Shown: positions 22,641 through 34,400 of the stretch, in pieces
Layout of the letters: every line of letters begins with the position of its first letter
Numbering within the stretch: position 1 is the first letter of the stretch
Origin: Symbiodinium microadriaticum
Lineage: Eukaryota; Sar; Dinophyceae; Suessiales; Symbiodiniaceae
Reading direction: 5' to 3'
Assembly: GCA_001939145.1 (NCBI GenBank)
Contig: LSRX01000353.1
Coordinates: 353,330 to 417,329, forward strand
DNA length: 64,000 nt
Position numbers and translations under genes: made by a program
The notes under the pieces: model-generated
Told to the model about the DNA's origin: nothing
Seen by the model: only the letters and a program-made list of their open reading frames with translations
Databases searched by the model: none

Positions 22641-23227
22641 GACGACGACTGGCACGCGTAGCTTCGGTTCGTTACGCTTCGTGATGATGATGACGATGTT
22701 TTGGAACAATAGCGCACCTGAATGTTGCCATTCCTGTCGTGTGCGACTCTTCTAAATGAAGGATGTTGAGCCTCTCGTCGCCAAAGGAGCGCTGCGGGCC
22801 GGAGTGTTGGGCGCGTGGTCATAGCTGGGGCTGTTAGCTTCTATATAGCTCCGATGCTCCAGGCACGGGCCTCTCTCGGATGATATCAGCTTCCAAGGAT
22901 CATGAAGGCTTCAATAGAAAGACAAGGAACGGTACGCCTCTTTCTGCAGCCTGTATATGCGAGGCACTGTCCGACACCGCCCAACACAGCGGCGGGCTGA
23001 TGCTCTTCTACATACTAATAGCTTAGCTCGTCCGGGAATTACAACTCGAACTGACAATCAGCCGAGTAGCTTTTCTCCGTGCTGCCTCGATTGCGTGCCC
23101 GAGTGTTGACGCCCGTCGTTGGGACGCCTGATGGATGGGCATGAGTTGGGGCTTCTCCAAGGCATCTCGTGTTTAGTTCGGAGTTTGGCTGATTGAATAG
23201 TCAGGGATCGAGCCACCACGAGCACAA

Positions 23228-23455
23228 TTGACGCATCTTCGTGGAACCCTGCAGCTCTATGATGGGGTTGAGTGCAACTTCACAGATGACGCATGGTGCT
23301 GCTGCAGAAAACACGACTACGCAATTTTGCACTCCGACCAATGGATATCACATCTGGGCTTGACACTTGGAAAGCCGGGTCTTCCGGTATCTCGGCTTAA
23401 TGGAAGCATCCAGTGCCAGTTGATGTTGTTGCCGCTTTTCTGTTGCTGTAGTTAG
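23228..23455 (+). CDS. Candidate coding stretch, unknown
   Basis: A 75-codon frame including QLYDGVECNFTDDAWCCCRK and DYAILHSDQWISHLGLTLGK. The minus strand has stops here. There are no firm splice signals. Confidence 0.3.
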   Translation: MTHLRGTLQLYDGVECNFTDDAWCCCRKHDYAILHSDQWISHLGLTLGKPGLPVSRLNGSIQCQLMLLPLFCCCS

Positions 23456-23670
23456 CATATATAGCTGTTGTTGCTTATACTGTTGCTGTTCCTGATGCTG
23501 TTGTTGCTGTCGTCGTCATACTGTCTGTGGTGCGCTACCTGCACAGCATCACCGCGCATGTTTTTGCTGCAGTCTCTGTCTCCCTCTCTCTGTGTACATT
23601 TGCTTAATGTGAGCAAGTTCAGAACAAGTTCAATCAATAAGGTCTCTACCTCGCAATGTGACAGTCAGCA

Positions 23671-23730
23671 CGGCTGGGAGTGTGGCAACGCTGGTTACCA
23701 CGGCTGGGAGTGTGGCAACGCTGGTTACCA
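23671..23730. repeat. Exact 30-bp tandem duplication
   Basis: The 30-bp unit starting CGGCTGGGAGTGTGGCAACG is present twice without mismatch. It is in frame in all frames (HGWECGNAGY in one). Confidence 0.95.
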
Positions 23731-23978
23731 GTCCAAAGCTGCAAGGCATTGATCGCCTGGTAGCATTTTCACCACAGACTCACAGCAACAAGCAACAGCA
23801 GACGACAATTAAAAATCACTATCTCTGGAAGCTGTCAAACAGGAACACATGCAATGCCTGACCACAGAAGCGCTAGCAACAGCTCTGGCAGTCTTGAGCA
23901 GTGGGAGCCAGCCGTGCAGACTCAGTACTGCAAAGAGCCCTTGGCAGTACGCCTGGGTCTCAAGAACCCTGCTTTGCT

Positions 23979-24290
23979 CCTAAACCCTAAACCCAAACCC
24001 TAAACCCTAAACCCTAAACCCCTAAACCCTAAACCCCTATATCCTAAACCCTAAACTCCTAAACCCTAAACTCCCAAACCCCTAAACCCTAAACCCAAGT
24101 TACAGTCTCAGTACTGTACCTGACGCAAGTCGCCGCCACTCTCAGCCGCAAGAGCCGCGGTGTTCGCGGCACTGGAAGGAAGGCCCTGGCAAGCAGGGGT
24201 TTAGGGTTTAGGGGTCTAGGAGTTTAGGGTTTAGGAGTTTAGGGTTTAGGAGTTTAGGGTTTAGGGGTTTAGGGGTTTAGGAGTTTAGGG
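23979..24290. repeat. Telomere-like inverted pair (hairpin-forming)
   Basis: CCCTAAA units at 23979-24098, a spacer of about 97 bp, then TTTAGGG units at 24196-24290. The arms are near-complementary. Confidence 0.9.
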
Positions 24291-24425
24291 ACTGAGTTTG
24301 ACAGTCCCAGGGCTATAAGCCCACATCGATGTATTGGCCTGTGCAGTTGTCAGGCTGTCGAGAGCTTTCTGCGCAAAAGTCCTGGCCGGGGGCGGGCTGC
24401 AAGGAGCAGCTTCTGGCAACTTGGA

Positions 24426-24526
24426 GTTGACCCATAGGCCCCCCTAAGTAGTTCTTTTTTTGGGATTACCTTATAGGATTCTAAATATAAACCACAAAAA
24501 GGAACTACTTAGGGGCCTATGGGAAG
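24426..24526. mobile_element. Inverted-repeat element family B, copy 1
   Basis: About 100 bp. Arms are ACCCATAGGCCCCCCTAAGT and the matching CTTAGGGGCCTATGGG. The interior GATTCTAAATATAAACCACA is shared with copy 2. It begins GT and ends AG just outside the arms. Confidence 0.85.
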
Positions 24527-24839
24527 ACTTCCACCCTCAACAAATGGTTTGAAATATCCAGCACCCGATCTCCAGCGAGCGAACTGACAGATGCCTCGGC
24601 AACCCATCGAAGACGATTTGTGCCACGGCAGAGTAGACCACCGGCTGCAGAAGCCTGCCGAGACACAAACACATTGGAAGCTGAGGCTTTTGGCCCCAGG
24701 CTTCTTTGCTGGATGAGTCCTGGCTGAATGGACAAGCTGTGCTTGCAGCCACCATGGCCTGGTGATGATACGATGGTCGTCACGCGAATCATTGAAGGAA
24801 AGCCTCGGCGACAGCTTGCGTCGACTGAGACAAACTGCA

Positions 24840-25352
24840 CTAGCACCAGTGCACCATGCTTATCGATGCATCGTGAATGCTCTCCGTGCAGCATGCTCCG
24901 TGCATGCCCGGACCCTGCATTTCTTTTCCCGAGCTCCTTGCACAGCCCGCTGAACACTTCCAGCATTTATCATCGCCTTGGTTTCGGAGCTTGACTCCAG
25001 CCACAAATCTCAAAACCCTTGCAAAACCTTTCAAGCCCTGTAAGCTCGATAAACTCTCGATAGCCAGTACTGGCTGGTTTTGTGGTTCACCTGCTGCCAC
25101 TGGTATTTGGAGGATCAAGGCACTTGACTTCGCACCTTGATTTGGGGAGATCCTACTTACAGCCCTAGATCCCTCCAACTTGCTAAGTCCCTTGACCCTT
25201 GACCCCCGAAGCAGAGTTCTAACGGGTCTCCGAGGCACCCCCAAGCGGTCTAGAAAGGACGTGGAGCTCTTGCTTGCATCACCTGAGGCACACTCGCAGA
25301 AACAAGAATTGAGATTGCGCATTGCGCGGGTTGTGTGAGAGGCCATAAACAC
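24840..25352 (-). CDS. Long open frame, unknown
   Basis: A 170-codon frame. Its first part ends at a strong internal donor GGGCT/GTAAGTAGG (exon edge at 25161), so only 25161-25352 may be exon: it starts MFMASHTTRAMRNLNSCFCE. The rest is Ser/Gly/Lys-rich. Plus-strand frames overlap. Confidence 0.3.
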   Translation of the reverse strand: MFMASHTTRAMRNLNSCFCECASGDASKSSTSFLDRLGVPRRPVRTLLRGSRVKGLSKLEGSRAVSRISPNQGAKSSALILQIPVAAGEPQNQPVLAIESLSSLQGLKGFARVLRFVAGVKLRNQGDDKCWKCSAGCARSSGKEMQGPGMHGACCTESIHDASISMVHWC

Positions 25353-26316
25353 TGAAATGAAACATTGTTGGAGGTCACGGGCGGTAATGACCGCGTCTTC
25401 GCTGAGCCGCGAAATACAGATACCAAGCTAGTACAAAGTTGCGACAGTTGCGAGGACGAGATGATGTGAGACTTTACCGTGCCCTGCTCTCGTCAGGAAA
25501 GTTGAATGATCGACACTAGTTCAATGCATTGTGCACAACGCGTCGGCCACGCTGCCGTACCACAACCCTGAAGCCTGTAATACGAAACGCACATGAAATT
25601 GGCTGTACAGAAATGAACGTGACATGCGGTAGCTCATCCCACACAGAGTCTTTGCATGCCTGGAGTCTTTTCCACGAGGGTGAACGGGAAGTCTCGCACC
25701 TTACAGTCGGATGCTTCATCAGTCATGACCTGGCTTATGTTGGTCTAGAGCTGATTGCTCTGTTATGATTGACGGGTGCCGCATCCAGGGTTCAGAGGAC
25801 TTTCATGGGCGCGAGTACCCGCAGAAGAGCTGGTGCTTCGCATGAGCACTCTTTGCCGTGATTTCGGAAACATCGGCAAGCAGGGGCCACAAGTGGGGTT
25901 GCCCCCGATCTCTGGAGTTGCTTTGTTAGTTTAGCTGTCAAAGTCCCATGTCCTACAGCCGTATGACTTGAAAAAGCTCAACCTGAAGAGCAGCATTCAC
26001 CACGGAAGACATCGAGCCCGGGCGATATGTGATTTTATCAGCGCGCCATCCGGTACAGTAGGACACCTATCTGGACGTAGCTTCGAACGCCCGGAGTTTT
26101 TTACACACACATACATGGATCCTGTTCTCCAACCGGGGTACCTGTAAGCGGCTCCCCTTCTCTGGAATCAATTTCTTGATGTCTACACTGCCATCAAGCC
26201 CTCCCACAAACGAAGCCCCCCCTGGCCGTCGACCAAAGAACTGAGAAGCGTACCAAGCTTACTCGAGGGCGGCCGGAAGGAGCAGCCTGATGGTGGTTGA
26301 AATAAATGAGTACATA

Positions 26317-26366
26317 TATATATATATAACAATAAAAATAAAAATTAACATAATTATCAATAAATA

Positions 26367-26443
<77 letters not shown>

Positions 26444-26449
26444 NTATGT

Positions 26450-26496
<47 letters not shown>

Positions 26497-26730
26497 CACA
26501 CATAATGTTATGTATACTGTGTATATTATGTATATTATGTATAGATAGTTTAGGGTTTCAAGATTAGGTTTACCAGGGCCCTCGACAGTAGTACTCCTTT
26601 TCAACACCTCTTTAGTTATGGCAGGGAGATGATTTTAGATTGCTTGAGTTTAGGAGCATGGAATAGAAACCAGGTGAGCAACTGTGGCAGTAGGTATGTA
26701 TGTATGTGTGTGTATGTATGTGTGCGTGTG

Positions 26731-26788
<58 letters not shown>

Positions 26789-26792
26789 CAAG

Positions 26793-26826
<34 letters not shown>

Positions 26827-26930
26827 TGCATGTAAGTATGTGTGCGTATGCATGTATATGTGCACATACACGTGTATATATGCATATATATATATATATA
26901 TCATATACACGTGTATATATATATATATAT
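26317..26930. repeat. (TA)n and (GTAT)n arrays
   Basis: (TA)n at 26317-26522 with one N at 26444; (GTAT)n at 26694-26930. Confidence 0.95.
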
Positions 26931-26939
26931 GCCGTTTAT

Positions 26940-28015
26940 ACTGGCAGAGTTAAGGGTTATAGGATCGTGTGGAGGACAGGGAGAACCGGGAAAACAGGAC
27001 AGTTTGGCCCGGCCAGGTCTACGGAGGAAAGATTCCGTGAAACGAATCCGAAGCCTCACGGCTATGTTTGAGAGCACAAGTATCCCAGAACCCTACACCC
27101 TGAACCCTAAGCACTGAACCACAAGCCTAGTTCCCCCCATTCCTAGAGACACCGGGCTCCCCGCTCCGCCACCATTTAAGCGGCTGTACCTCGAAGCTTT
27201 GGGTTTTTGGGAGCTCTAGGGTCTTATTACTTATAGCTGTAGGGTGGCAATCTAAGCAAGGCGTTGAGACGGCACGCGCTTCCGATGAGAGCAGACATCT
27301 CCAGCAGAAGGCGGGATAACTACGGACAAATGCTGCAGCACCATGGTACCTGAGGCAAAAGAGTCGGTCCCAGAAGAACATCCGCATGCACATGAACAAC
27401 CTCCACGTTGCGAGGTGAGCACTAGCAGAGCGATCATATCTGCAACCTCGGGCATATCTCATGTGTACAGATAAGCATACAGAACATGTATGTAGCACAC
27501 TATACAGCATGATAGGATAAGATAGTCTAGCATCGTATAATATACCATCTCGCGGCATGCAATAGCACAATGCAGTGCTGCACAGCACAGCAGAACAAAC
27601 GACAGTACGATAGTGTAAAATCAAATGTAAAGTAATAACTATGGCACATCAAAGTCTATTACTACGACAGACACAAAATTAGGCGAGAGTAGATGAGATA
27701 AGATATCCAAACGGAAGATAAGCTAGGACTACGTAGGATAAGTTCATGCTAGAGTCTATGTGGAGGAAGAAGTATATGAAGCGATTCTATAACGTAATGT
27801 AATGCAATGTTGATATCATAAACAGATTAGTTTGGCCTAGTATACTACAGACAAGTAATAGTATAGATAAGCCAATTCCAACACAAAATGATATTCACAT
27901 AATATGCATGAAGCCCACCTACACATGCCACAGACGAATCACCATCCTCTGCCGTGATCCCAGTATTCTGATATATTCTTAAATCATGGCTGGGACTTTC
28001 GGAACCGGATAACCC
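26940..28015. other. No clear gene
   Basis: The frame at 27127-27624 on minus is Cys/Ser-rich with no splice support. 27460-27900 is AT-rich and GATA/TATA-like. Confidence 0.5.
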
Positions 28016-28028
28016 TTAAGCAGTAGGC

Positions 28029-28250
28029 TTGCTAGAAGGGCTCCTACATACCGCACCTCTAACTGTAGCGAAACCCCCAACTGTCTTAAAGAACCTCTTC
28101 GAGGACGGATCCTTGGACCCCTTAAAGGCACCTGTCCGTCTGCGCCATGAAGCGGAGAAACGCATCGGCACGGGATTCGTCGCCCTCTGCCTGCGAGGGT
28201 GCTCCGAAAAGAGTAGCAAGCCGGGGCTTTCGCAAGCTGAGGCTCCTTAA
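28029..28250 (+). CDS. Candidate coding stretch, unknown
   Basis: A 73-residue frame including TVLKNLFEDGSLDPLKAPVR and LRHEAEKRIGTGFVALCLRG. Charged and balanced in composition. No splice signals were confirmed, and a minus frame is open too. Confidence 0.25.
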   Translation: MLEGLLHTAPLTVAKPPTVLKNLFEDGSLDPLKAPVRLRHEAEKRIGTGFVALCLRGCSEKSSKPGLSQAEAP

Positions 28251-28425
28251 GGATCTGATCACTTAGGCTCTATCTTTGGGGGCACTCGGTCTCTGGGAAA
28301 TTTCCAAATGTGGTAGCTGCTATGCATGCTGATCACTGCACCAACACCAACACTATCCCGAGCCCAGTATAGTGACATAGCACTGGCATCAGACAAGGTG
28401 TTAAACTACCACGAAAATTCATGCA

Positions 28426-28925
28426 TTGACTGTGGGTAAAGCGTTTGGTGTTGGAAGGCAAGCACATTTTCTAGCCAATGCGGCGGTCGAAAAGATGGCT
28501 GGAGGACCTGACCATAGCAGGCCCTGCAGCGGGAGCATGCACGCTTTTTGTACAGGTGCTCGCGGAAACAGGGATTGCATCTGGGAGACTGAGCTCGAAA
28601 AGCAAGCGGCAAGCCTCACTCCGTCGCTTGCGTGCTTAGCTCCCATATTCTTGAGAGACACGGTTGGGATCAAGGTCCGATGCATTCTGATGCAGTCCCT
28701 GCCGCGAAGCACAGACATGAAACACAAGGCAAAGGCCCGATTGTAGCATGGAGGCTTGGGCACTGCCGCGTCCAGCATCCCCTTACTGCTGCAGTTTGGG
28801 GGGAAGCTTCACAACGCCCAAGTGCCTTCGCAACATGCGCTGTGCGTGACAAGCTAGTGGAAAGGAAGGACAGAGTCGCATGCGATGACTTCAACACCAA
28901 GTCCTCGGACCTTCATTTTGCATAG
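28426..28925 (+). CDS. Region of overlapping open frames, unknown
   Basis: Plus frames at 28426-28746 and 28632-28925 and a minus frame at 28419-28778 are all long. The most coding-like piece is the end of the second plus frame, DKLVERKDRVACDDFNTKSS. The strand cannot be settled by eye. Confidence 0.2.
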
Positions 28926-29429
28926 AAGACTTGTACTCGCTGATGCTGGGGCTCAACACTCCTATTTCCACACAGGGGGTTGGCCGGCCCTGGTACATAG
29001 TGCACATCAGTTTGCGGAGTAAGTGCAAGATAAGGGCTGCTTTCACACTGAAACAAACGAGATCGGCTCCAACACGCCCAGCAAACCTGGGCACCTGTCC
29101 ACAATAACCTGAATATGTGCACATGGGGAAGACATGCTTCCTTTGCATTCAAGCTGCCGACCCCTGCAAGCCCAGAGCCCTGACTCAAAACCATACTACT
29201 TTTGCTACGATCTTCTGCGCTCATGACTACTATTCCACCCCCCTAACCCTAAACCCTAAACCCTACCCCCCCCCCCCCCCCCCAAACCTTTCAACGCAGG
29301 ACCTGAGGGAGTCGTCGAAAGGCCCGAGAGAAGCAGCGGCAAATGCTGGCACCTGGCACGGGCTGCTGTTCGCGCACCGGCTTTCATCGAAGTGTCCGGT
29401 AGCTCTGTGTTTTCAACTGCAATAGGACT

Positions 29430-29758
29430 TTAGGAGACGACGCATTGCTCCATGATTTCGGATGCTTGGTTTGGGAGGTGGCAATAGGATTTCAGTGAGG
29501 ACCAGAATGATTTCCTTAGCTTCGAGAACCACCGCCGCCGAACTGCTTGGACTCCGTCGCCTTCCGACTGCATGGATAGCCAAGTGTCAAATGCCGGAAA
29601 TACGTCCGAGCCTAGCAGCCTAGCATCCGATTCAGAAATGTTGGCTTCAAGCAAGGGGTGCCACGGCGAAATCTCGACATTCAAATTTTCCACCCGCTTC
29701 AGGAGGGCGGTCGATCGCATCCAGGCGAAGCAGTGCCAGCAGCGGCCGGTCAGGCTGT
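29430..29758 (-). CDS. Candidate terminal exon, well supported, unknown protein
   Basis: A 329-nt exon after acceptor CCAATCCGTGCCAG that runs 108 codons to TAA. It includes RCWHCFAWMRSTALLKRVEN, EISPWHPLLEANISESDARL and RRRWFSKLRKSFWSSLKSYC. Third-position GC is about 65-70% and residues are well mixed; the opposite strand is Ser/Arg-poor but shorter. The tryptophan-rich, basic-and-aromatic make-up suggests a helical protein. I do not recognise the family. It is the best-supported coding sequence here without a family name. Confidence 0.6.
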
Positions 29759-30217
29759 CTGGCACGGATTGGGGCCTATGGTGCGGGGTTTGATATGGTT
29801 TGAATATATAGGGCACAAGTGAAATCTGTGAAGATATTACTACAGGGTGGCATCCTGGATATTTACATCGCCTCAGGTGCAGTGCAGGTCGGCTACAGAA
29901 GTACGCAACAGGGTTGCCATGCAAGGAAGCGTTGGCTCGAGGCATTGGGGTTGCCCTCATGAGGCACTTCTCAGAGCGGCCATCGATGAACATTCTCAGT
30001 GAACCTTCGTGGGGCTGGAGCATCTTGCCTCCTCAGTGGTCTGAGTCTGAGCAAGCTGCGCGGCAGCTAGGAGTGCAGGCAGTAGCTCTGGCGCCTGAGT
30101 TGAGCTCAGCAGGATTTCACACCGATTTTCAGAGGCTCGGATTGAGGTTGAGCACTGAGGATTCCAATACCAACGTGGCTGGCTGAGGAGTCGGACTCTT
30201 TCTTACCTCATTATCTT

Positions 30218-30574
30218 CTACGAATTACCCAACACTCCATCAGTCAAAGTCTCGGATGAGGATCGCAACTTGCAGTCGCTTTTCTGAAAGGTGACCTTCA
30301 ACCTTGCTGAAACTCCGCAACCTGAGCCGTAACTATTTTCTACATGTCGGACCTCTTTATTGCCTTGTTCTTGGATCAAGACATGAGGTGGGTTTGCTGC
30401 TTTGCTGGTCCGTGGTGTTGCGAGTGAGAAGGCTTTGCTGAGCATCGCTTGCTTCTTTGAAGCCCGCATTGCACAGGCTTCTCTGTTGCGATGGGCTCGG
30501 GGCGTTTCCCTTTCGTCCTCGATCGCCTTTCGATAGGGGGGTTCACCGGGAGTGTTTTCTGAAAAGGCTTGCAA
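30218..30574 (-). CDS. Candidate exon, charged, unknown
   Basis: A 118-codon frame starting QAFSENTPGEPPYRKAIEDE and including MRASKKQAMLSKAFSLATPR. The composition (Glu, Lys, Arg, Gln spread evenly) is coding-like. It lies upstream of the exon at 29430-29758 on the same strand and could belong to the same gene. A plus frame at 29914-30186 is an alternative in between. Confidence 0.4.
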   Translation of the reverse strand: MQAFSENTPGEPPYRKAIEDERETPRAHRNREACAMRASKKQAMLSKAFSLATPRTSKAANPPHVLIQEQGNKEVRHVENSYGSGCGVSARLKVTFQKSDCKLRSSSETLTDGVLGNS

Positions 30575-30741
30575 TCACCCTATGCGGCCAAGATTCCACC
30601 TCCGCCTGCAAACACGAGCAGAGAAGATGGTTCACATAACATGCACGGAGCGAGCGCTCCACTGGCCAACAAGTACATGAACTCAGTGCCAAACTGCTTT
30701 GACATCCTGAGACTCCAGCAACCCTACGGTGAACCATCGCA

Positions 30742-30972
30742 ATGACTGCCAAGGCCTCACAAGCTGCCGCGGCTGCGACCAGGGCTGGCGTGCCAGCGCG
30801 ACTGGGCTTGGAAGAGCAACGAAACGCGCCCGTGGCAGCAAGTATTCTAGAAGCCACACTGACACACAGCATCAAGCAACCTCCTTCTTTCCAGGAAAAG
30901 TGTACATGGTGCCAAGAAAACTCGTATGTGCTGAGTAGAGTAAACGTCGCTTATCCCATCCTGACATCCTGA
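30742..30972 (+). CDS. Candidate ATG-to-stop frame, unknown
   Basis: A 76-residue frame, MTAKASQAAAAATRAGVPAR, later CTWCQENSYVLSRVNVAYP, with third-position GC of about 60%. It overlaps a minus frame. It is either a short gene or a first exon. Confidence 0.3.
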   Translation: MTAKASQAAAAATRAGVPARLGLEEQRNAPVAASILEATLTHSIKQPPSFQEKCTWCQENSYVLSRVNVAYPILTS

Positions 30973-31887
30973 GAGTCTGGGTACGACATGTGGACGGCTT
31001 GTGGTGAGCGATAGAGGTAAGGCCAAGAGGCCACTGCAATGATCAGGTGTTGGGCAGAGCCGGTTTGCTCGGTCACCCTGGGCCTAAACTAGGCCATGCA
31101 CCTCGAAACAAAGGCGGGTGGCCTCACTTCCGAGGTGAAGTAGTGCAAAGCCAGGCTCGCCGCCTCCGGGCAGTGGGTTTGGGATCTAGCACTTCGGTCT
31201 GAGATTCGTTCAAGCACCAGCAGAGCCCAGAAACTTCCAGGCCAGTGCTTGGGGTGATTGGTGAAGTGGCCATTCTTGCCCCACAGATTTCAATGGGTTC
31301 ATCTTCCGGAGCTGTTTTGCGACGAGGCATCCCAATTTTCATGCTGTACGAAGCGCGCCCCGTTGGACCCATGCCTGCTGCCATCGCCGTGCCCTCGAGG
31401 CCGCAAGTACCAGAGTTCCCATGCCAGCAGCATCCTGTTTTTGTCGAGTCTCAGATTATTGGGTATGAGGTTCTTGATAGTAACGGATTTTGGGTCTCGC
31501 AACGCCTTTGTAAGAACTTACGGAAGTGGGGTGTACTGCTTTCGAGGGTTTCAGGAGGTTTTAGGACGGACTTGAGGCGTAGAGTTTCTGGGTTTCAAGT
31601 TTGAGTTTTGGGGGCTCGGATTTGTTTGGTTTTGAGAGGGAAGGGCTCGGGTTCAGCGTCTGGCTCTTGCAGCGGTTCAGGCATTTTGTAAAACTCGACA
31701 TGCAATAAACAGATAAATATGAAGAAATACCTCGCTCAAATCTCGACATCGCAGGTTCAGGGCCACGGGTTCTGGGTGCTGCGACTCACGGACCGAGCTC
31801 GTATATAGCTCGCTAAGAATCGCCTTGCCTCGACAACGGGTAACCATCAACGCTTGTTAATAGTCAGAGCTGGAGCTAGACCCTAAA

Positions 31888-32127
31888 CTAGACTATAATG
31901 TAGGGGCCGCACTTAGGAATTTGAACCAGGACTTTGCTGTATCTTAGCATAAAAGTATGTGTAACTTTTGAATATATACTCCTCGAGTCGTAGGCTACAC
32001 TCCGCAACACTCTGCAGTGTGACATCGGAGGCAGGGATCCTAGCGCGGACGAAACTCTTGACTCTACAGGACCCCTGCAGCCCAGGTTTTGCAAACTTGC
32101 CACTTTGCCTCCCTTCAACTCTGACAT
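31888..32127 (-). CDS. Candidate ATG-to-stop frame, unknown
   Basis: A 79-residue frame starting MSELKGGKVASLQNLGCRGP. The 5' half has coding-like third positions and the 3' half does not, so an intron may begin near the middle. Confidence 0.3.
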   Translation of the reverse strand: MSELKGGKVASLQNLGCRGPVESRVSSALGSLPPMSHCRVLRSVAYDSRSIYSKVTHTFMLRYSKVLVQIPKCGPYIIV

Positions 32128-32697
32128 CTGGTTAACGACGGGCTCGTGGCTTTCCGGATCTGGTGCAGGTTGATTCTTCTTTATAGCTCAGCTGTCCTTT
32201 GCAAAACTCCAGCCACGATGTTCTTGCTGCACCCTCCATGAGCAGCCGTTACGCGTTCCTAACTGGCCACCTCCTGCATCCCACACTGACGGAGCTGCGC
32301 AGAGACCGCCATTGCGGCGCTCCAGGCGACAGCGCCTCTGGCAAGGCTCCGTTTATTTAGGTTTGACGGGTTGAGGGAGTTGGCGTATGCTCTTTTTTAG
32401 GCCCCTTTCTGCCTGTCCAAGGAGGTCTAGGGATTCAGACTTTTAAGTTTGTTTTTGCTTTTTGGGTTGAAAGACTGCCGGGGGGGAGCAAGATCTTCGG
32501 AGTTTGATCGAATTCGGATCGGCGCTTCTCGAGCTAGGATGGTGCAGTTGCGCTGACTGGTTGCACAAAAAGCGCTGAGTAATTGTATATAGTGAACTAT
32601 AGTGTCGATCATCCACGGCTATCCGTTCACCTATCTTGTTTTCCTTGCATGCATGAACACCTGCATCCATTCGTTCATACGCATGTACATGCATACG

Positions 32698-33187
32698 CAC
32701 ATGACGCACACACACACACACAAACAGACAGAGACAGAGACAGACAGACAGACAGAGAACCAGCCAGCCAGCCACGCAGAGAGACAGACGCACAGGCAAA
32801 CAAACAGACAAAACTATGCACACAAATTTTGTTGAAAGGATCGGGTTTCTATTGGTGCAGGGACACCAGCGCACGCAGCAGCCGCACTGCAGAATGCGCT
32901 GGCACTTCGCAGCAGCGACACCTGCGAGTTCGGGGATCCGCGAGCTCAGGCTGGAGATTTCGAGATTGAATGTATCATATACATCTACATCTACATCTAC
33001 ATCTACATCTACATCTACATCTACATCTACATCTACATCTACATCTACATCTACATATACATATACATCTACATCTACATCTACATCTACATCTACATCT
33101 ACATCTACATCTACATCTACATCTACATCTACATCTACATCTACATCTACATCTACATCTACATCTACATCTACATCTACATCTACN

Positions 33188-33224
<37 letters not shown>

Positions 33225-33225
33225 C
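32698..33225. repeat. (CA)n/(GACA)n and hexanucleotide ATCTAC array
   Basis: About 34 copies of ATCTAC at 32978-33186 with a two-unit ATATAC variant block, one N at 33187, then (TA)n and (TG)n. Confidence 0.95.
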
Positions 33226-34105
33226 TCGACACGTGTTCCATATTTACAGTTCTACATCCTCAGCTAACAAATAGTTCGCGAGTACTAGACTACGCAAACC
33301 GAGACTCAGAAGTTTCGGAATTCTATGACAAATTTGGTGCAATGGACAGGCTATAGAATCTCTACATTAGGAGGATTCTCTACATGCTTTGCTGTGGAGA
33401 ATGCCTGTCGAAAGTTGCTTGCCACGGTTCCGTGCCGCTTTTCGGGTGGCTCCGAGACGGCTCTGCGATGCTTTTCGGATGGCTCCGACGCTCAGCGGGT
33501 GGCTTCAAAACAAGTCCGTGACAGCTGCACATCACGGACCGGTCCGTGCAACAGCTACATCAACAGCGGCAAAAACAGTAACAGAAACAACCGCAAAGCT
33601 ACGGCACCAGCAACAATAACGAAACAACATCAACAACAACACCACAATCAGTACAACTAGCAGGAATCATCCATCGTCACAGCATTGACCATAATAGTAA
33701 CCGTAATCATATTCGTAATACGTCATGGACATATCAAACATAAGTAAGCCACATGAACAACATGTAATCACAAACAAAGAATGACCGTCAAGAGCATAAC
33801 AGACAGGACAGTAGTAGGAATGTTGATCACAATGTAGCACGCATAACAGAGATACTGCTTACAACTGTTTTCTTTGGTGCGTGCACGCGCCTAACCTTTC
33901 ATCTCTAACATCAACTCTAAACCCCCAGCCCGTCTATAAGTCCCAACAACCACAGCGACAACATCGATAACACCAATTAACAACCACAAAAGCATTGCGA
34001 ATCTGAAAAAGATGAAACGCAACATATCAAGATGGCTGTATGGGTTAGTCATGTTTGCGTAGTGGCACGGATGATGCAGTGGATGCAGATGACAAAGATA
34101 GTGGT

Positions 34106-34390
34106 GGCTCCGTAATTAACTGTTGAATCGTAAGGAGTGTCCCCTCCATCTGGTTTGGTGGTGATGTTCTGGAAATCGTTAATCACAAGGAGCGTTCCCC
34201 TCATCCTCTGTGGTGATGATGCTCTGGGAAACCTTTAACCGATAGATGTGTACCCCTGATGTTTTCAGTCGATGATGCTCCGTAAATTCAACAATCGCGA
34301 AGCGTCTCCCTTATCTTTCCTTAGTGACGATGCTCTGAAAAACCACGAATCGCTGGCGACGATGCTCTAGAAAAATCTGCCATCGCAAAA
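34106..34390. repeat. Degenerate 55-56 bp minisatellite
   Basis: The phrase GATG(C/T)TCTGG recurs at 34163, 34218, 34274 and 34329 (55, 56, 55 bp apart), then 32 bp later at 34361. Each unit holds a CGNAAGNAGTGT..CCCCTCAT-like core. Confidence 0.85.
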
Positions 34391-34400
34391 AAAGCCACCT

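Noticed and set aside
25516-25768. Opposed frames of about 67 and 79 codons
   Set aside because: Indistinguishable by composition; no splice signals.
31124-31604. Overlapping long frames on both strands
   Set aside because: Both look equally protein-like and neither has splice or family support, so no strand could be chosen.
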